NCBI RefSeq assembly: GCF_001999965.1
Contig: NZ_CP019646.1
Span: forward strand, 3,286,001-3,350,000
Source: Limihaloglobus sulfuriphilus
GTDB lineage: Bacteria; Planctomycetota; Phycisphaerae; Sedimentisphaerales; Sedimentisphaeraceae
DNA length: 64,000 bases
Reading direction: 5' to 3'
Under the pieces are notes generated by a model, which worked only from the letters and a program-made list of their open reading frames with translations, was not told the origin of the DNA and made no database searches. A program made the position numbers and the translations under genes. Below are positions 1 through 11,732 of the stretch, piece after piece. Within the stretch, counting starts at the first letter, position 1; each line of letters begins with the position of its first letter.

Positions 1-1
1 G

Positions 2-871
2 CGGCGAAGCCCCGTTGACCGGATAATTGATTTCGACAAACTTGGGCTCAAACGCCTTGAGTGCGAGCCGGCAGACTATGAACTGCCGGATAATGACGCC
101 TTGGCGATGGAGCTTGCCGGCTACGAATGGGTGATAAACTTTGTCGGCGAAAAAGGCGGGCGGTTTGAACAGAATCTGATATATACTCTTTACCAGACGA
201 CCTCGTCGGAAGTCGTAACCCTCTCTGTCTCTGCCCCTCGGGATTACAGCGGGCATATAAGCCGGTTTCACATTGAAGAATTTTACTGCGAGAAGGGCCC
301 GTCGATTGAGGCGCTCTCTACAGGTGAGAAACTGAGCCTGGATATGGACGCGCCGGTTATACGGCCCGCCGCCGGAGATGCGGACCGCGGCAGGGAAATA
401 CTGACCAAAGCAGGCTGTGAAAATCCCGAAAACGCGGTCATTCTGGCACCCGGCAGCGGCAAAGCGGAGAAAAACTGGGCGATTGAGAATTATATCGAAC
501 TTGCCGCCATGTTATACGCCAAAGGGTATAGGCCTCTCTGGCTTATCGGCCCCAATGAGCACGGGCTGGTAGAGCGGATAAAATCATCCGGCGACAAAAA
601 CCCGATTCTTCGCGGCATATCACTCGATCAGCTCGCGGCCGTCATTGCCGCCGCGGCAGGTTATATCGGAAACGAGGCCGGCACAACCCAGCTCAGCGCG
701 ATGCTCGGGGCGCCCACGCTTGCCGTTTTTGGTGAAACAAACCGTATTCACTACGGTCCCCAGGGAGCAAGAACCGTTGTAAGTGTACAGCCTCGCAATA
801 GTTTCAGCTCTCATTGTCCCGAACAGACAGCCGCGGTTTTAGACGCATTTTTTACAATTTTAAGCGAATAA
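2..871 (+). CDS. Glycosyltransferase family 9 (heptosyltransferase-like), 5' end missing
   Basis: The frame is open to the left edge, so the N-terminal part lies outside the window; the first in-window TTG/ATG codons near 101-107 are unlikely starts. The C-terminal half carries GT9 hallmarks: APGSGKAEKNW (nucleotide-sugar-binding loop) and YIGNEAGTTQLSAMLGAPTLAVFGETN, matching the family pattern of a conserved acidic/Gly segment followed by GAPT.aLFG. Family members transfer heptose or similar sugars from an ADP-sugar to the lipopolysaccharide core at the inner membrane face. The acceptor cannot be read from the sequence. No gene follows closely; the next gene begins after a repeat-rich 145-bp gap and looks unrelated. 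Confidence 0.85.
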   Translation, partial: RRSPVDRIIDFDKLGLKRLECEPADYELPDNDALAMELAGYEWVINFVGEKGGRFEQNLIYTLYQTTSSEVVTLSVSAPRDYSGHISRFHIEEFYCEKGPSIEALSTGEKLSLDMDAPVIRPAAGDADRGREILTKAGCENPENAVILAPGSGKAEKNWAIENYIELAAMLYAKGYRPLWLIGPNEHGLVERIKSSGDKNPILRGISLDQLAAVIAAAAGYIGNEAGTTQLSAMLGAPTLAVFGETNRIHYGPQGARTVVSVQPRNSFSSHCPEQTAAVLDAFFTILSE

Positions 872-908
872 ATTTTAGCGGCATAAAGAAAAACTAGCCG
901 TTATATGC

Positions 909-1004
909 AAATTTACCGGTAAATTTCGAAATAGACTTTAAAAATTACCGGTAAATTTTGAAGTTAATGTTAAAAATTACTGGTAATTTTTGAAATAGAT
1001 GGTA
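909..1004. repeat. Three tandem 32-bp repeats, each centred on a TTACCGGTAA palindrome
   Basis: Units are 909-940, 941-972 and 973-1004. The ten-base cores lie at 913-922, 945-954 and 977-986 (third core TTACTGGTAA), exactly 32 bp apart, about three helical turns. The first is a perfect 18-bp palindrome (909-926). The array ends 12 bp before the ATPase start codon, so it overlaps its probable promoter and leader. It resembles a multi-site operator, perhaps autoregulatory; that role is inference. Confidence 0.85.
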
Positions 1005-1016
1005 AAATAATCCAGT

Positions 1017-2156
1017 ATGATAAAGAGAACTGCACAAAAAATAATAGAAGAAAGTCTGTACAAGGGCAAAGTAATTACCATATACGGTGCCAGACGGGTT
1101 GGCAAAACCACACTTTCCAAAGCAATCCTTGAAAGCCAGCGGGCTGCCGGCAAACGGGTAAATTATCTCAATTGTGAGTCATCAAATGTAAAAAACCGGC
1201 TGGAAACAACTAATGAGCTTCAATTAAAAGATTTTCTTGGTGATTATGAGCTGGTTGTTCTCGATGAAGCGCAAAATATCGAAAGGGTTGGTCATATATT
1301 AAAACTCCTGGTGGATACATACCCTGATATTCAGATTATTGCGACAGGGTCAAGCAGTTTTGAGTTATCAAATCAGGTTGGCGAACCGCTTGTAGGCAGA
1401 GGCAGGGAGTTCAAACTTCTGCCGTTCTCAACAGGTGAGTTAGCGGCAGATATGGGCATGATTGATCTCTCAGGCAGGCTGGAGAGTCTGCTCCGCTTCG
1501 GCAGTTATCCCACTGTTTTCGGCGTTTCAGAAACCGATGCAAAAGAAGAGCTTAATGATATAGCCGGCAAATACCTATACAAAGACATTCTGGCATTTGA
1601 AAATCTTCGTAATTCCGATTTGCTGCTGGATCTGCTCAAGCTGATAGCTCTACAAGTCGGAAATGAAGTGTCTTTGCATGAGATAGGCACAATATTAGGT
1701 CTGGCCGGCACAACAGTCAAACGCTATATTGACCTGCTGGAGAAGTGCTTCATTATCTTTCGGCTGCCGGCTTTGAGCAGGAATCTGCGTAAAGAGATAG
1801 CCAAGTCGCGTAAGATATATTTCTACGATCTGGGTATCCGAAATGCGCTGATCCAGAACTTCAACACGCTTGATATTCGTAACGATGTCGGCGCCCTCTG
1901 GGAAAATTTTTGCATTGTAGAACGGATGAAACGAAACGAGATTCGACGGTTCCGTCCAAATACCTACTTTTGGAGGCTCTACTCCGGCCCCGAGGTTGAC
2001 TATATAGAGGAACACGGCGGCCGGCTCGACGGTTTCGAGTTCAAATACGGCACCACGGGCAAATTCCGCCCGCCAAGACGTTTTATTGAAACGTATGAAA
2101 ACAGCACGGTAAACCTGGTCAACCCAGATAACTGGTATGAATTTACGCTTAAGTGA
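1017..2156 (+). CDS. ATP-binding protein, AAA_14/DUF4143 family
   Basis: 379 aa. An N-terminal P-loop ATPase domain has Walker A GARRVGKTT (residues 24-32) and Walker B LVVLDEA (79-85), followed by the family-typical sensor-like segment IIATGSSSFEL and RGREFKLLPFSTGEL. The C-terminal half matches DUF4143: winged-helix-like region with GTTVKRYIDLLEKCFIIFRLPA and then YFWR..SGPEVDYIEEH. These proteins are common in mobile or accessory gene pools; their cellular role is not settled. The gene sits alone behind a three-unit palindromic repeat that may bind its product or a cognate regulator. The stop overlaps the first in-frame GTG of the sulfatase reading frame, but the sulfatase probably starts further in. 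Confidence 0.85.
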   Translation: MIKRTAQKIIEESLYKGKVITIYGARRVGKTTLSKAILESQRAAGKRVNYLNCESSNVKNRLETTNELQLKDFLGDYELVVLDEAQNIERVGHILKLLVDTYPDIQIIATGSSSFELSNQVGEPLVGRGREFKLLPFSTGELAADMGMIDLSGRLESLLRFGSYPTVFGVSETDAKEELNDIAGKYLYKDILAFENLRNSDLLLDLLKLIALQVGNEVSLHEIGTILGLAGTTVKRYIDLLEKCFIIFRLPALSRNLRKEIAKSRKIYFYDLGIRNALIQNFNTLDIRNDVGALWENFCIVERMKRNEIRRFRPNTYFWRLYSGPEVDYIEEHGGRLDGFEFKYGTTGKFRPPRRFIETYENSTVNLVNPDNWYEFTLK

Positions 2157-2176
2157 AAATAGTTTCGGAGGCTTAT

Positions 2177-3688
2177 ATGGACAGACGCAAATTTATTAAA
2201 CTTTCAGTGGTTTCGGCGGCGGGTTTTGCAGGCTTCAGCCGTGCTTCATCTTTGGCGGCAGATTCGACGCGGAAACGCCCCAATATCCTGCATATCCTCA
2301 TCGATGACCTGGGTTTTGCAGATGTGGGCTATAACGGCGGCGGGTTTTGCGAAACGCCAAACATCGACCGGCTCGCTACACAGGGGATGCGGTTTACCAA
2401 CGGATACGCCCCGGCGCCGATATGTTCGCCGTCTCGCGCGGCATTTCTGACGGGCAAGACGCCCGCCCGGCTGAATTTTGAGTTTGTAACCAAGTTTGAG
2501 GGCAACAGTTATGACTGGGATCAGGCCTGGCGTAGGCAGTGGGACGGATTTGAGATGGTACCCCCGCCGTTTACGCTGAACCTGCCGATAGAGGAGGTTA
2601 CGATTGCCGACGCGATGAAAACCGCCGGCTACGCGACCGGTATCGCCGGCAAATGGCACGTCGCGGCGCATCACGGCAGCTATAACGGCTGGAGCCGGAC
2701 ACACGGGCCCCGGAAGCAGGGCTTTGACTGGGGTTTTGAGACGGTTGGCTCGCACCCTTACGGCTGGAAAAAGAGCGAAAAAGGCAAATTCGGCCCCTAT
2801 GAGCCCGGCAGTTTCCCCGAAGATGACCTCACCGCGGAATCAATCGGGTTTATGGAAGAGAACGCAAAGAACACAGGCAAGCCGTTTTTCCTGTTTGTCA
2901 GCCACCACTACGTGCATACCCCGCTGGGGACAAAATGCAAATGGCTGGCGGATAAATACCGCGCCAAGGCAAAGGCACTCGGCAGAGATTACAGCGATGA
3001 CCAGATCACATATGCCGCCTTTGTCGAGACAATGGATCACTACGTCGGCCGGCTGCTCGACGCGCTGGAGAGGCTCGGAATCGCCGATGACACCCTCGTG
3101 TTCTTCACCTCGGACAACGGCGGCCACCCATCCCACGCGTTTAACGCCCCCCTTCGCGGCAGTAAATGGAACCTTTACGAAGCGGGGGTAAGGGTGCCCA
3201 CGATTGCCCGTCTGCCCGGTGTTATCGCTGCCAACAGTATATGTGATACGCCGGTTATGCATACCGACTGCCTGCCGACGTACTGCCAAATAGCCGGTGC
3301 AAAGCCGCCCGCCGCCGAGGATATCGACGGGCGGGATATTATGCCCCTGATGCGGGGGAGCAGCTCAGAGGAGCTCGAAAACCGCTGTCTGTACTGGCAT
3401 TTCCCCTATTATCATCCGGAAGGGTGGAAAAATTACAGCAAACGACCTGAAGAGATCGGGGTCAATGACGGCTATATCAGCCGGACACGGCCGCAGTCAT
3501 CAATACGCTCAGGCGATTATAAGCTGATCTACTTTCACGACAGTGAAAATTGTGAGCTGTATAATCTTGATAAAGATATCAATGAACAAAACGAGCTGAG
3601 CGGCGAAATGCCGGAGAAAACGAGGCTGTTGAAAGAGCAGCTGTTAGACTACCTTAACAAGGTAAACGCAAGGCTGCCGCGAAAGTAG
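2177..3688 (+). CDS. Secreted S1-family sulfatase
   Basis: 503 aa from ATG 2177, chosen over the GTG at 2153 because CGGAGG (2166-2171) sits 5 bp upstream and the protein then opens with a Tat-like leader (DRRKFIKL...). Metal-binding DD at residues 43-44 and the formylglycine motif CSPSR with Cys83 identify a type I sulfatase, which needs a formylglycine-generating enzyme (FGE or anSME) encoded elsewhere. Later motifs GIAGKWH and FFTSDNGGH are also as expected for the family. It hydrolyses sulfate esters, probably on marine polysaccharides or glycosaminoglycans, in the periplasm or outside. The substrate cannot be told. A second sulfatase follows 153 bp downstream. Confidence 0.93.
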   Translation: MDRRKFIKLSVVSAAGFAGFSRASSLAADSTRKRPNILHILIDDLGFADVGYNGGGFCETPNIDRLATQGMRFTNGYAPAPICSPSRAAFLTGKTPARLNFEFVTKFEGNSYDWDQAWRRQWDGFEMVPPPFTLNLPIEEVTIADAMKTAGYATGIAGKWHVAAHHGSYNGWSRTHGPRKQGFDWGFETVGSHPYGWKKSEKGKFGPYEPGSFPEDDLTAESIGFMEENAKNTGKPFFLFVSHHYVHTPLGTKCKWLADKYRAKAKALGRDYSDDQITYAAFVETMDHYVGRLLDALERLGIADDTLVFFTSDNGGHPSHAFNAPLRGSKWNLYEAGVRVPTIARLPGVIAANSICDTPVMHTDCLPTYCQIAGAKPPAAEDIDGRDIMPLMRGSSSEELENRCLYWHFPYYHPEGWKNYSKRPEEIGVNDGYISRTRPQSSIRSGDYKLIYFHDSENCELYNLDKDINEQNELSGEMPEKTRLLKEQLLDYLNKVNARLPRK

Positions 3689-3841
3689 TTCCGCAGCGGT
3701 ATTTTCTGCTTGCATCTTAAACGATGTGAGTTTAGAGTTAACCACAGAAACGAAAAAAATATATAAACTGTTACTGTAAATATTGAGAAACAATCCCCAA
3801 TTCAGCTTCTCATCAACCAATGTTTTACCGGAGAGAATATT

Positions 3842-5317
3842 TTGAATACCAGACGCAACTTCTTGAAATTAGCAGGCTCCTGTATTGCCGGCCTTCCCTT
3901 TGTTTCTTCCTGCGGGACGAATTACACCCTCAGCAAAGAAAAACGGCCCAATATCATAATTATCTATATAGATGATCTGGCTCTGGGAGATGTCGGCGCG
4001 TTTGGCTGTCCAGATTTCTCAACAAAAAATATCGATGCCCTTGCCGCCAGCGGAATAAAGTTAACCAACGCCTATACAATCAATGTTCCCTGCAGTCCCA
4101 GCCGCAGCGGGATGATGATGGGCATGTACACCCAAAGATTCGGCAAAAATGATCTCTCACGCGGCGTGCCGATACCCGATGACAAACCGACCATGGCCGA
4201 AACGCTCAGAGACGCCGGTTACATTACAGGGTTTGTAGGAACCGAAAAATGGGATATTGGCAGATGGGATCAGGGTGCGCTTGACCGTGGATTTATGGAG
4301 ATGGGGATGCATCCCCCCCGTGTCGAGGGCCATGAATATTTCGGAGGCGGCTCTTCATATATTGGCGTAGATGGTTCCTATCTCACAGAGGTCGAAGGCC
4401 GCTACGCAGTTGAATTCATTGAACGCCGCGGCAGACAGGACAAACCCTTTTTTCTGTATTTCACACCTTTGGCGGTACACATTCCAAACACCGAAGTAAG
4501 CAAAAAATATCTAAAACGGCTTTACCCCGACCATACCGGCGATAAATACTCAAAGCGGCAATATCTCGGGGCAACTCTCTTGGCTCTGGATGACCAGATT
4601 GGATTGGTTCTGGAGAAAATACGCGAGCTGGGCATACAGGAAGAAACGCTTATCATGTTCAGCAGCGACAATGGCGGAGACCCGAAAGCCGGCAGCCGGC
4701 CCTCGCCGTATCGAGGCGGCAAGGGAGGAGCCAATATGCAGTGGGAGGGCAATTTCAGAATGCCGACGATTGTGAGTTTTCCCGGAACACTGCCTGCTGG
4801 CAAATCATACAAAGGCATGGCAAGCACAATCGATTTTTATGCGACAGCGGCAGCAGCGGCCGCCGCGAAACTTCCGGATCATTGTGAAGGCAAAGACCTG
4901 TTACCTCTTTTGCTTGGCGATAAGAAGCCAAATCCTGATGAATCGCTGTTTTGGCATACACACAAAGTCCAGGCTGCCAGGTGGAGAGACTGGCGGATAC
5001 TCAAGTACCGCGACGAAAAAAACTGGCGGCTTTATGACATCGAAAAAGATCCCGCGGAAACCAGCGATATATCAGATAAATATCCAGACGTTGTAAAAAA
5101 GATGTCCAGACAATACAGCGACTGGATTGGACAGATGCCCGAGCCGCTTGCTCCGGTAAAACCTCCACAGGAATTGTTAGAACACACCGTAAACGGCAAC
5201 CATGCACGAAGGCCGTTTGGCCGCGGCTGGATGAATGTTGAGCAGTGGGACAAAATCAAGGATGATCCTGTTCAATGGAGTGAGTTTCATGTACGCCGCA
5301 GAATGATGCAACAGTAA
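3842..5317 (+). CDS. Secreted or lipid-anchored S1-family sulfatase
   Basis: 491 aa with TTG start at 3842, supported by GGAGAG at 3830-3835. The leader has twin arginines (TRRNFLK) and ends near VSSC24, a possible lipobox, so the protein may be a Tat-exported lipoprotein. The formylglycine motif is CSPSR with Cys84; IDDL at 43-46 holds the metal-binding DD, and FSSDNGGD is the conserved later motif. It is clearly diverged from the sulfatase upstream, for example GTEKWD in place of GKWH, suggesting a different substrate. A run of alanines (AAAAAAA, around residue 340) is unusual but in frame. Both sulfatases may be cotranscribed. Confidence 0.92.
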   Translation: MNTRRNFLKLAGSCIAGLPFVSSCGTNYTLSKEKRPNIIIIYIDDLALGDVGAFGCPDFSTKNIDALAASGIKLTNAYTINVPCSPSRSGMMMGMYTQRFGKNDLSRGVPIPDDKPTMAETLRDAGYITGFVGTEKWDIGRWDQGALDRGFMEMGMHPPRVEGHEYFGGGSSYIGVDGSYLTEVEGRYAVEFIERRGRQDKPFFLYFTPLAVHIPNTEVSKKYLKRLYPDHTGDKYSKRQYLGATLLALDDQIGLVLEKIRELGIQEETLIMFSSDNGGDPKAGSRPSPYRGGKGGANMQWEGNFRMPTIVSFPGTLPAGKSYKGMASTIDFYATAAAAAAAKLPDHCEGKDLLPLLLGDKKPNPDESLFWHTHKVQAARWRDWRILKYRDEKNWRLYDIEKDPAETSDISDKYPDVVKKMSRQYSDWIGQMPEPLAPVKPPQELLEHTVNGNHARRPFGRGWMNVEQWDKIKDDPVQWSEFHVRRRMMQQ

Positions 5318-5425
5318 GACTCTCTTAGATACGTCCCGATGTATAGGTGTGCTCTGCCAGGCCGTGCAGCGGTAATATCATTCCGCGAAAAATGCCGCAC
5401 ACAAAACACAGGCTCTGTATTTTAA

Positions 5426-5453
5426 TTGACATAACAGGCTGAAAGGCTAATAT
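5426..5453 (+). promoter_or_regulatory. Likely sigma70 promoter of icd
   Basis: TTGACA at 5426-5431, then TAATAT at 5448-5453 with a 16-bp spacer (or TATTAT at 5451 with 19 bp), about 90 bp before the chosen icd start. No alternative consensus of this quality was seen in the gap 5318-5541. Confidence 0.5.
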
Positions 5454-5493
5454 TATTTATCTCTGTTAAACCCCGTTTTTATAAAGGCTGTAA

Positions 5494-7770
<2,277 letters not shown>

Positions 7771-7810
7771 CACCCGTCAAGCAGCTTAACTGGTTTTATA
7801 GACTTAGTGT

Positions 7811-8144
7811 ATGAATGATGAAGAAAAACTGATTCCTCTGCATGGAAAAATGGCATGATCATTCTTTGCTGCGACAGGAACTGGTTGACCGCAGGTGCCG
7901 AACTGCCGATGAAGTGGCTATGTGGGTCAAAGATACCGCGAAACGGTCTGCACAGAACACCGCGTCCAACCCGTCCGCTATGTCCAGTGCCTACGCAATG
8001 ATAAGCGCAAATGCCGCACTGGTTCTGATAAATGTAGCCTGCGGACTGCTGAACCGCCAAATCTCAGCACTTGCCAACGAGTTCGAACAAAAAGGCGGTT
8101 TCTCAGAGCGGATGTACCGTGTCAGATCAAACAGGAGAAAATAA
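7811..8144 (+). pseudogene. Remnant of a four-helix-bundle protein with C-terminal suffix domain
   Basis: The longest open piece, 7842-8144, reads HSLLRQELVDRRCRTADEVAMWVK then ANAALVLINVACGLLNRQISALANEFEQKGGFSERMYRVRSNRRK, which I recognise as the C-terminal suffix of four-helix-bundle (S23-like) proteins. In another frame, 7811-7858 encodes MNDEEKLIPLHGKMA and then stops, like the N-terminus of the same family. The central helical bundle, roughly 90-100 residues, is absent. The simplest reading is a gene that lost its middle by an internal out-of-frame deletion. Family members often sit beside or within variable loci. Confidence 0.6.
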
Positions 8145-8453
8145 AGCTGAAAATCAGAGCCACGCACGTGAGTAAGTGGTTAGGCTGGTATTGAATAACG
8201 GTTATCCGCAGTTTACACGGATTATGCCCTGCGGTTGATTTCGTTTCGCTGATATTTTCAAAAATTACTAGCTTTTTTTATAAATTCCAACTCTTCATCG
8301 TAGAATTTCGGGTTTTTTTTGCTTGAAATATTATTAAATATCTTGTAATTATGTGGCTAAGTGCAGAAGTAGAGGATTTACTGATGTATAAAAACCAATT
8401 TTGTAATGTTGCGAAGCACGGTTAATGTTATTATTGAATTATAAGGATTGAAT
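8145..8453. other. Non-coding gap before the STAND gene
   Basis: No ORF or RNA gene was recognised. From about 8230 the sequence turns visibly AT-rich, in step with the following gene, so the boundary of the transferred island may lie near here. AAGGA at 8443-8447 is the ribosome binding site of the next gene. A weak promoter candidate is TTGAAA at 8323-8328. Confidence 0.5.
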
Positions 8454-11400
8454 ATGGAACTGGGTTTAGTTCATTTAAGCGATTTGCATTTTTCAAAAGA
8501 TTTTAATGCCAGTACACAACCGTTGGTCTCTGCCATCAAAGGAGTTAGTCATAATATTGACCACTGTTTAATTATCATATCTGGAGATATAGTAAACTGC
8601 GGGGATATTAACGGCTATGAATCTGCTAAGTTTTTTATTAACGAATTAGAGCAAAATTTATCACCTTTCTTTAAGAAGTTATATACATTTGCTGTACCTG
8701 GTAATCATGATTGTTTTTTAGAAAATGAAGGATCAATTAGATCGTTGATATTAAAATCTTTATCCTATAACAAAAAAATAGAGAAAGATCAACTTGACCA
8801 TTTGTTGATGTCTCAAAAACATTTTTTTGATTTTTGCAATGCCCTTTCGGGGTATAGTACTTTTGGCGGTTGGGATTCCTCATCACTTTCTTACTCTATT
8901 AAATATGATATTGGAGATTTTCAATTGGATCTTACACTATTAAATACCTCTTGGTGTTCTAATGTGGAAGATCAACCAGGTAAAATGTTTTTTCCATCAT
9001 CTTTTTTGGATACAAACTCTATTACAAGTGAAGAGATTGGAATGAGAGTACTTGCTCTTCATCATCCCTTTAACTGGATGCATCCTGATAATGCTAGAGA
9101 ACTTGATATCAAATATGCTAATTGCGATCTGATACTGGCAGGTCATGAACATGTACATAGAACATTAACAGTTTCTGACGGAGAATACTCCAGAAATATT
9201 ATAGATGGTGGAAAACTTTTTAATGATAACAGATATCACAGTTTCAATTTTATTTGCATTGATTTAACGAAAAAAACTGTACACAAATCAATTCAGTTTA
9301 AGTTTGATGATGATATTTTTAAAAAAGATAGAGACATTGAACTTCAGACTTCATTGAACACAAAAGGCAAGCTGGTATTTTCGCAAGAGTTTTCAAAGGT
9401 ACTTAAAGATGTAGGAACTGCATTCACACATCCACATAAAAAAGAAGTCCAATTCAATGACTTGTTTGTATTTCCTAGTATCAAAGCAAGTGATACATAT
9501 GAGTTTGATGGGTCTTCAAATGCAATTGAAACTTATGAATCATACTTAGATATACTGACTTCAGGGTGTAAACATGTTATTATAGGTGCAGAGAAATCCG
9601 GGAAAACCTCTTTAGCAAAATACCTTTGCTCTAAAATGATTGAAGAAGAAAAATATCCCTTGCTAGTAGAAGCTAAAAGCGCTTTTATGTGCACGCCTTC
9701 AAACCTTGAGGAATTAATATCTAAAGAAGTTAAAGATAAGTATGAAGGAGAATGTAGCCACGAAATGTTTATGCAATTGTCAAGAGATAAAGGTGTGCTA
9801 ATAATCGACTCATTTAATGGATATGAAGAGTCAAAAAACGAAGCGAGAATTGCACAGAACCTACAGCTCCTTGAAAAATATTTTTCAAACATCATTTTAC
9901 TGATGTCAGAAGAGAATCATTTGAGTCTTTCAAGTTCTAAATATTTAGAGAAAATTTTAATTGAATATACAAAGAGTAGGTTACTTCCGTTCAGTAGAAA
10001 GAAGAGGCACCTGTTAATTGAAAAGTGGTTTTCACTAAATGAAAACGGCTTTGAGAATGAAAGAAAGGACATTACCTTTCTCCGTCAAATCGAACATATG
10101 GTAGATGACTCTTTAGGCTTTGATCTGGTGCCAAGTTATCCACTATTCATACTAACTATAATCCAGACTTTTGAGGTCTCGAAACCAAACGACATACCCA
10201 CTTTTGCATCGTTTGGTCATATATACCAAGCTCTTATAACTAAGAGTTTATTTATTGCTACGGGTTCTCCTCAACCTATTGACTCTTACTATACTTACTT
10301 GTCAGAGTTAGCGTATCACATGTATAGCACTGCAAAAACAAAACTTATAATTGAGGAGTATGAAATATGGCATAAGAAATATAACGACAAGTATTTATCT
10401 GATTTAAGTTTTGACAGGTTGACAAGAAATTTAACAACTGCAAAAATTTTCGAGGAAGATTGTGGTCGAATTAGTTTTAAATACAAATATTTTTATTGCT
10501 ACTTTGTCGCAAGTTATTTTGCTAAACATGTAAATAGTAAAGAGATTCAGAATTCAATTAGCAAGATGGTTACAATGCTTTACAATGAGCAGGTTGCTAA
10601 TATAGTTGTCTTTTTATGTCACCTGACAGATAATATATATTTGTTAGAACAGATTTTTTTGGCAACAGACAAAATTTTTGAAACTCATGAAGAGTGTAAT
10701 TTGCAAGAGGATATTAAGTTTATCACAGACCCTTTAACTCCTTTGGCTATAGCAATACCTGAAGGTGACACGGATGAAAACTATCATGATACATTAGAAG
10801 TCCAGGATCAAATTGAAGATCAACTGCTTGATAAGCAATCGGATTACCCTACTGTAGAAGATTCTGCAAATCCAAGCGAAGATGTTGAAGCTTCTGATAT
10901 AAATGCATCATTTAAGTCGATTCAAATCCTGGGGCAAATATTAAAAAATTTCGAAGGTAAACTTGAAGGTAATTTAAAAGAAAAAGTTGCAAGGACTTGT
11001 TTTTCTCTTTCATTTAGGACAATATCCTCTTTTTTAACATTTGTTGATTCCAATAGAGAAGATTTAATCAGTGTTTTTCAAGATAAGATAAAAGAGAACT
11101 CTCCAGACCTTATGGCATCGACTATTTATCACAAAGCAAATGAGTCGTTATATGATTTATGTCAATTTATGATTTATGCTATAATCAAACACACATCAAA
11201 TTCAGTTGGAATACCTATTCTTAAGCCTTTATTTAGGAAAATATTTGATAAGTCAATTGATATTCCTCACCGTTTTTTGGAGCTTTCGATTAAGTTAGAC
11301 CACTATGGCAATTTTCCAATGGGTGAAGTTGAATCGATATTCAAAGATAAGAAGTTTTCGTACTTTCACAAAAGGCTTGCAAAGCAGTTTATCTGGATGA

Positions 11401-11531
11401 ATTTATATGTATTTCCTGTTAAAATTACAACTAGACAGAAAATTGAAGAAGTCACTAAACTGGATGCTACCTCATCTAAAATCACTAAAGCAAGTTATAA
11501 AGTTAGACAATTACCCAAACCAAAACGCTAA
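8454..11531 (+). CDS. Metallophosphoesterase-STAND/NACHT-like NTPase fusion, candidate anti-phage protein
   Basis: 1025 aa from ATG 8454 (AAGGA 6 bp upstream). The N-terminal domain is a calcineurin-like metallophosphoesterase with every metal-site motif: SDLHF (D10, H12), GDIVNCGD (about 45-52), GNHD (about 83-86), ALHHPFNW (about 203) and GHEHVH (about 229-234). A P-loop follows, GAEKSGKTS at 378-386, with a Walker B-like GVLIIDS near 447. The remaining roughly 570 residues are mostly helical in composition without a repeat family I can name and probably form the sensor. This effector-NTPase-sensor order is the logic of prokaryotic STAND immunity proteins, where ligand binding triggers oligomerisation. 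Base composition is far more AT-rich than neighbouring genes, a sign of transfer. Targets (nucleic acid or nucleotide) are unknown; the defence role is inference. Confidence 0.8.
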   Translation: MELGLVHLSDLHFSKDFNASTQPLVSAIKGVSHNIDHCLIIISGDIVNCGDINGYESAKFFINELEQNLSPFFKKLYTFAVPGNHDCFLENEGSIRSLILKSLSYNKKIEKDQLDHLLMSQKHFFDFCNALSGYSTFGGWDSSSLSYSIKYDIGDFQLDLTLLNTSWCSNVEDQPGKMFFPSSFLDTNSITSEEIGMRVLALHHPFNWMHPDNARELDIKYANCDLILAGHEHVHRTLTVSDGEYSRNIIDGGKLFNDNRYHSFNFICIDLTKKTVHKSIQFKFDDDIFKKDRDIELQTSLNTKGKLVFSQEFSKVLKDVGTAFTHPHKKEVQFNDLFVFPSIKASDTYEFDGSSNAIETYESYLDILTSGCKHVIIGAEKSGKTSLAKYLCSKMIEEEKYPLLVEAKSAFMCTPSNLEELISKEVKDKYEGECSHEMFMQLSRDKGVLIIDSFNGYEESKNEARIAQNLQLLEKYFSNIILLMSEENHLSLSSSKYLEKILIEYTKSRLLPFSRKKRHLLIEKWFSLNENGFENERKDITFLRQIEHMVDDSLGFDLVPSYPLFILTIIQTFEVSKPNDIPTFASFGHIYQALITKSLFIATGSPQPIDSYYTYLSELAYHMYSTAKTKLIIEEYEIWHKKYNDKYLSDLSFDRLTRNLTTAKIFEEDCGRISFKYKYFYCYFVASYFAKHVNSKEIQNSISKMVTMLYNEQVANIVVFLCHLTDNIYLLEQIFLATDKIFETHEECNLQEDIKFITDPLTPLAIAIPEGDTDENYHDTLEVQDQIEDQLLDKQSDYPTVEDSANPSEDVEASDINASFKSIQILGQILKNFEGKLEGNLKEKVARTCFSLSFRTISSFLTFVDSNREDLISVFQDKIKENSPDLMASTIYHKANESLYDLCQFMIYAIIKHTSNSVGIPILKPLFRKIFDKSIDIPHRFLELSIKLDHYGNFPMGEVESIFKDKKFSYFHKRLAKQFIWMNLYVFPVKITTRQKIEEVTKLDATSSKITKASYKVRQLPKPKR

Positions 11532-11732
11532 GTAAAAGCTGTATAAGCTATTTTCTTTTGACCCTCAATAAAACTCGGAGATTGGTTTCTCTATGAAGTG
11601 TTTGGGGGCGGCGAAGAATTTTTCGCTAGATGCCCAGTATATTGCCATTTGGTCGCATCTCAGTGTAAGTTTCATAATCGGCTGTGAGGTTATGTTTGTG
11701 CGTTTGTCGGCTACCGGCTGGTTGCCTTTAAT

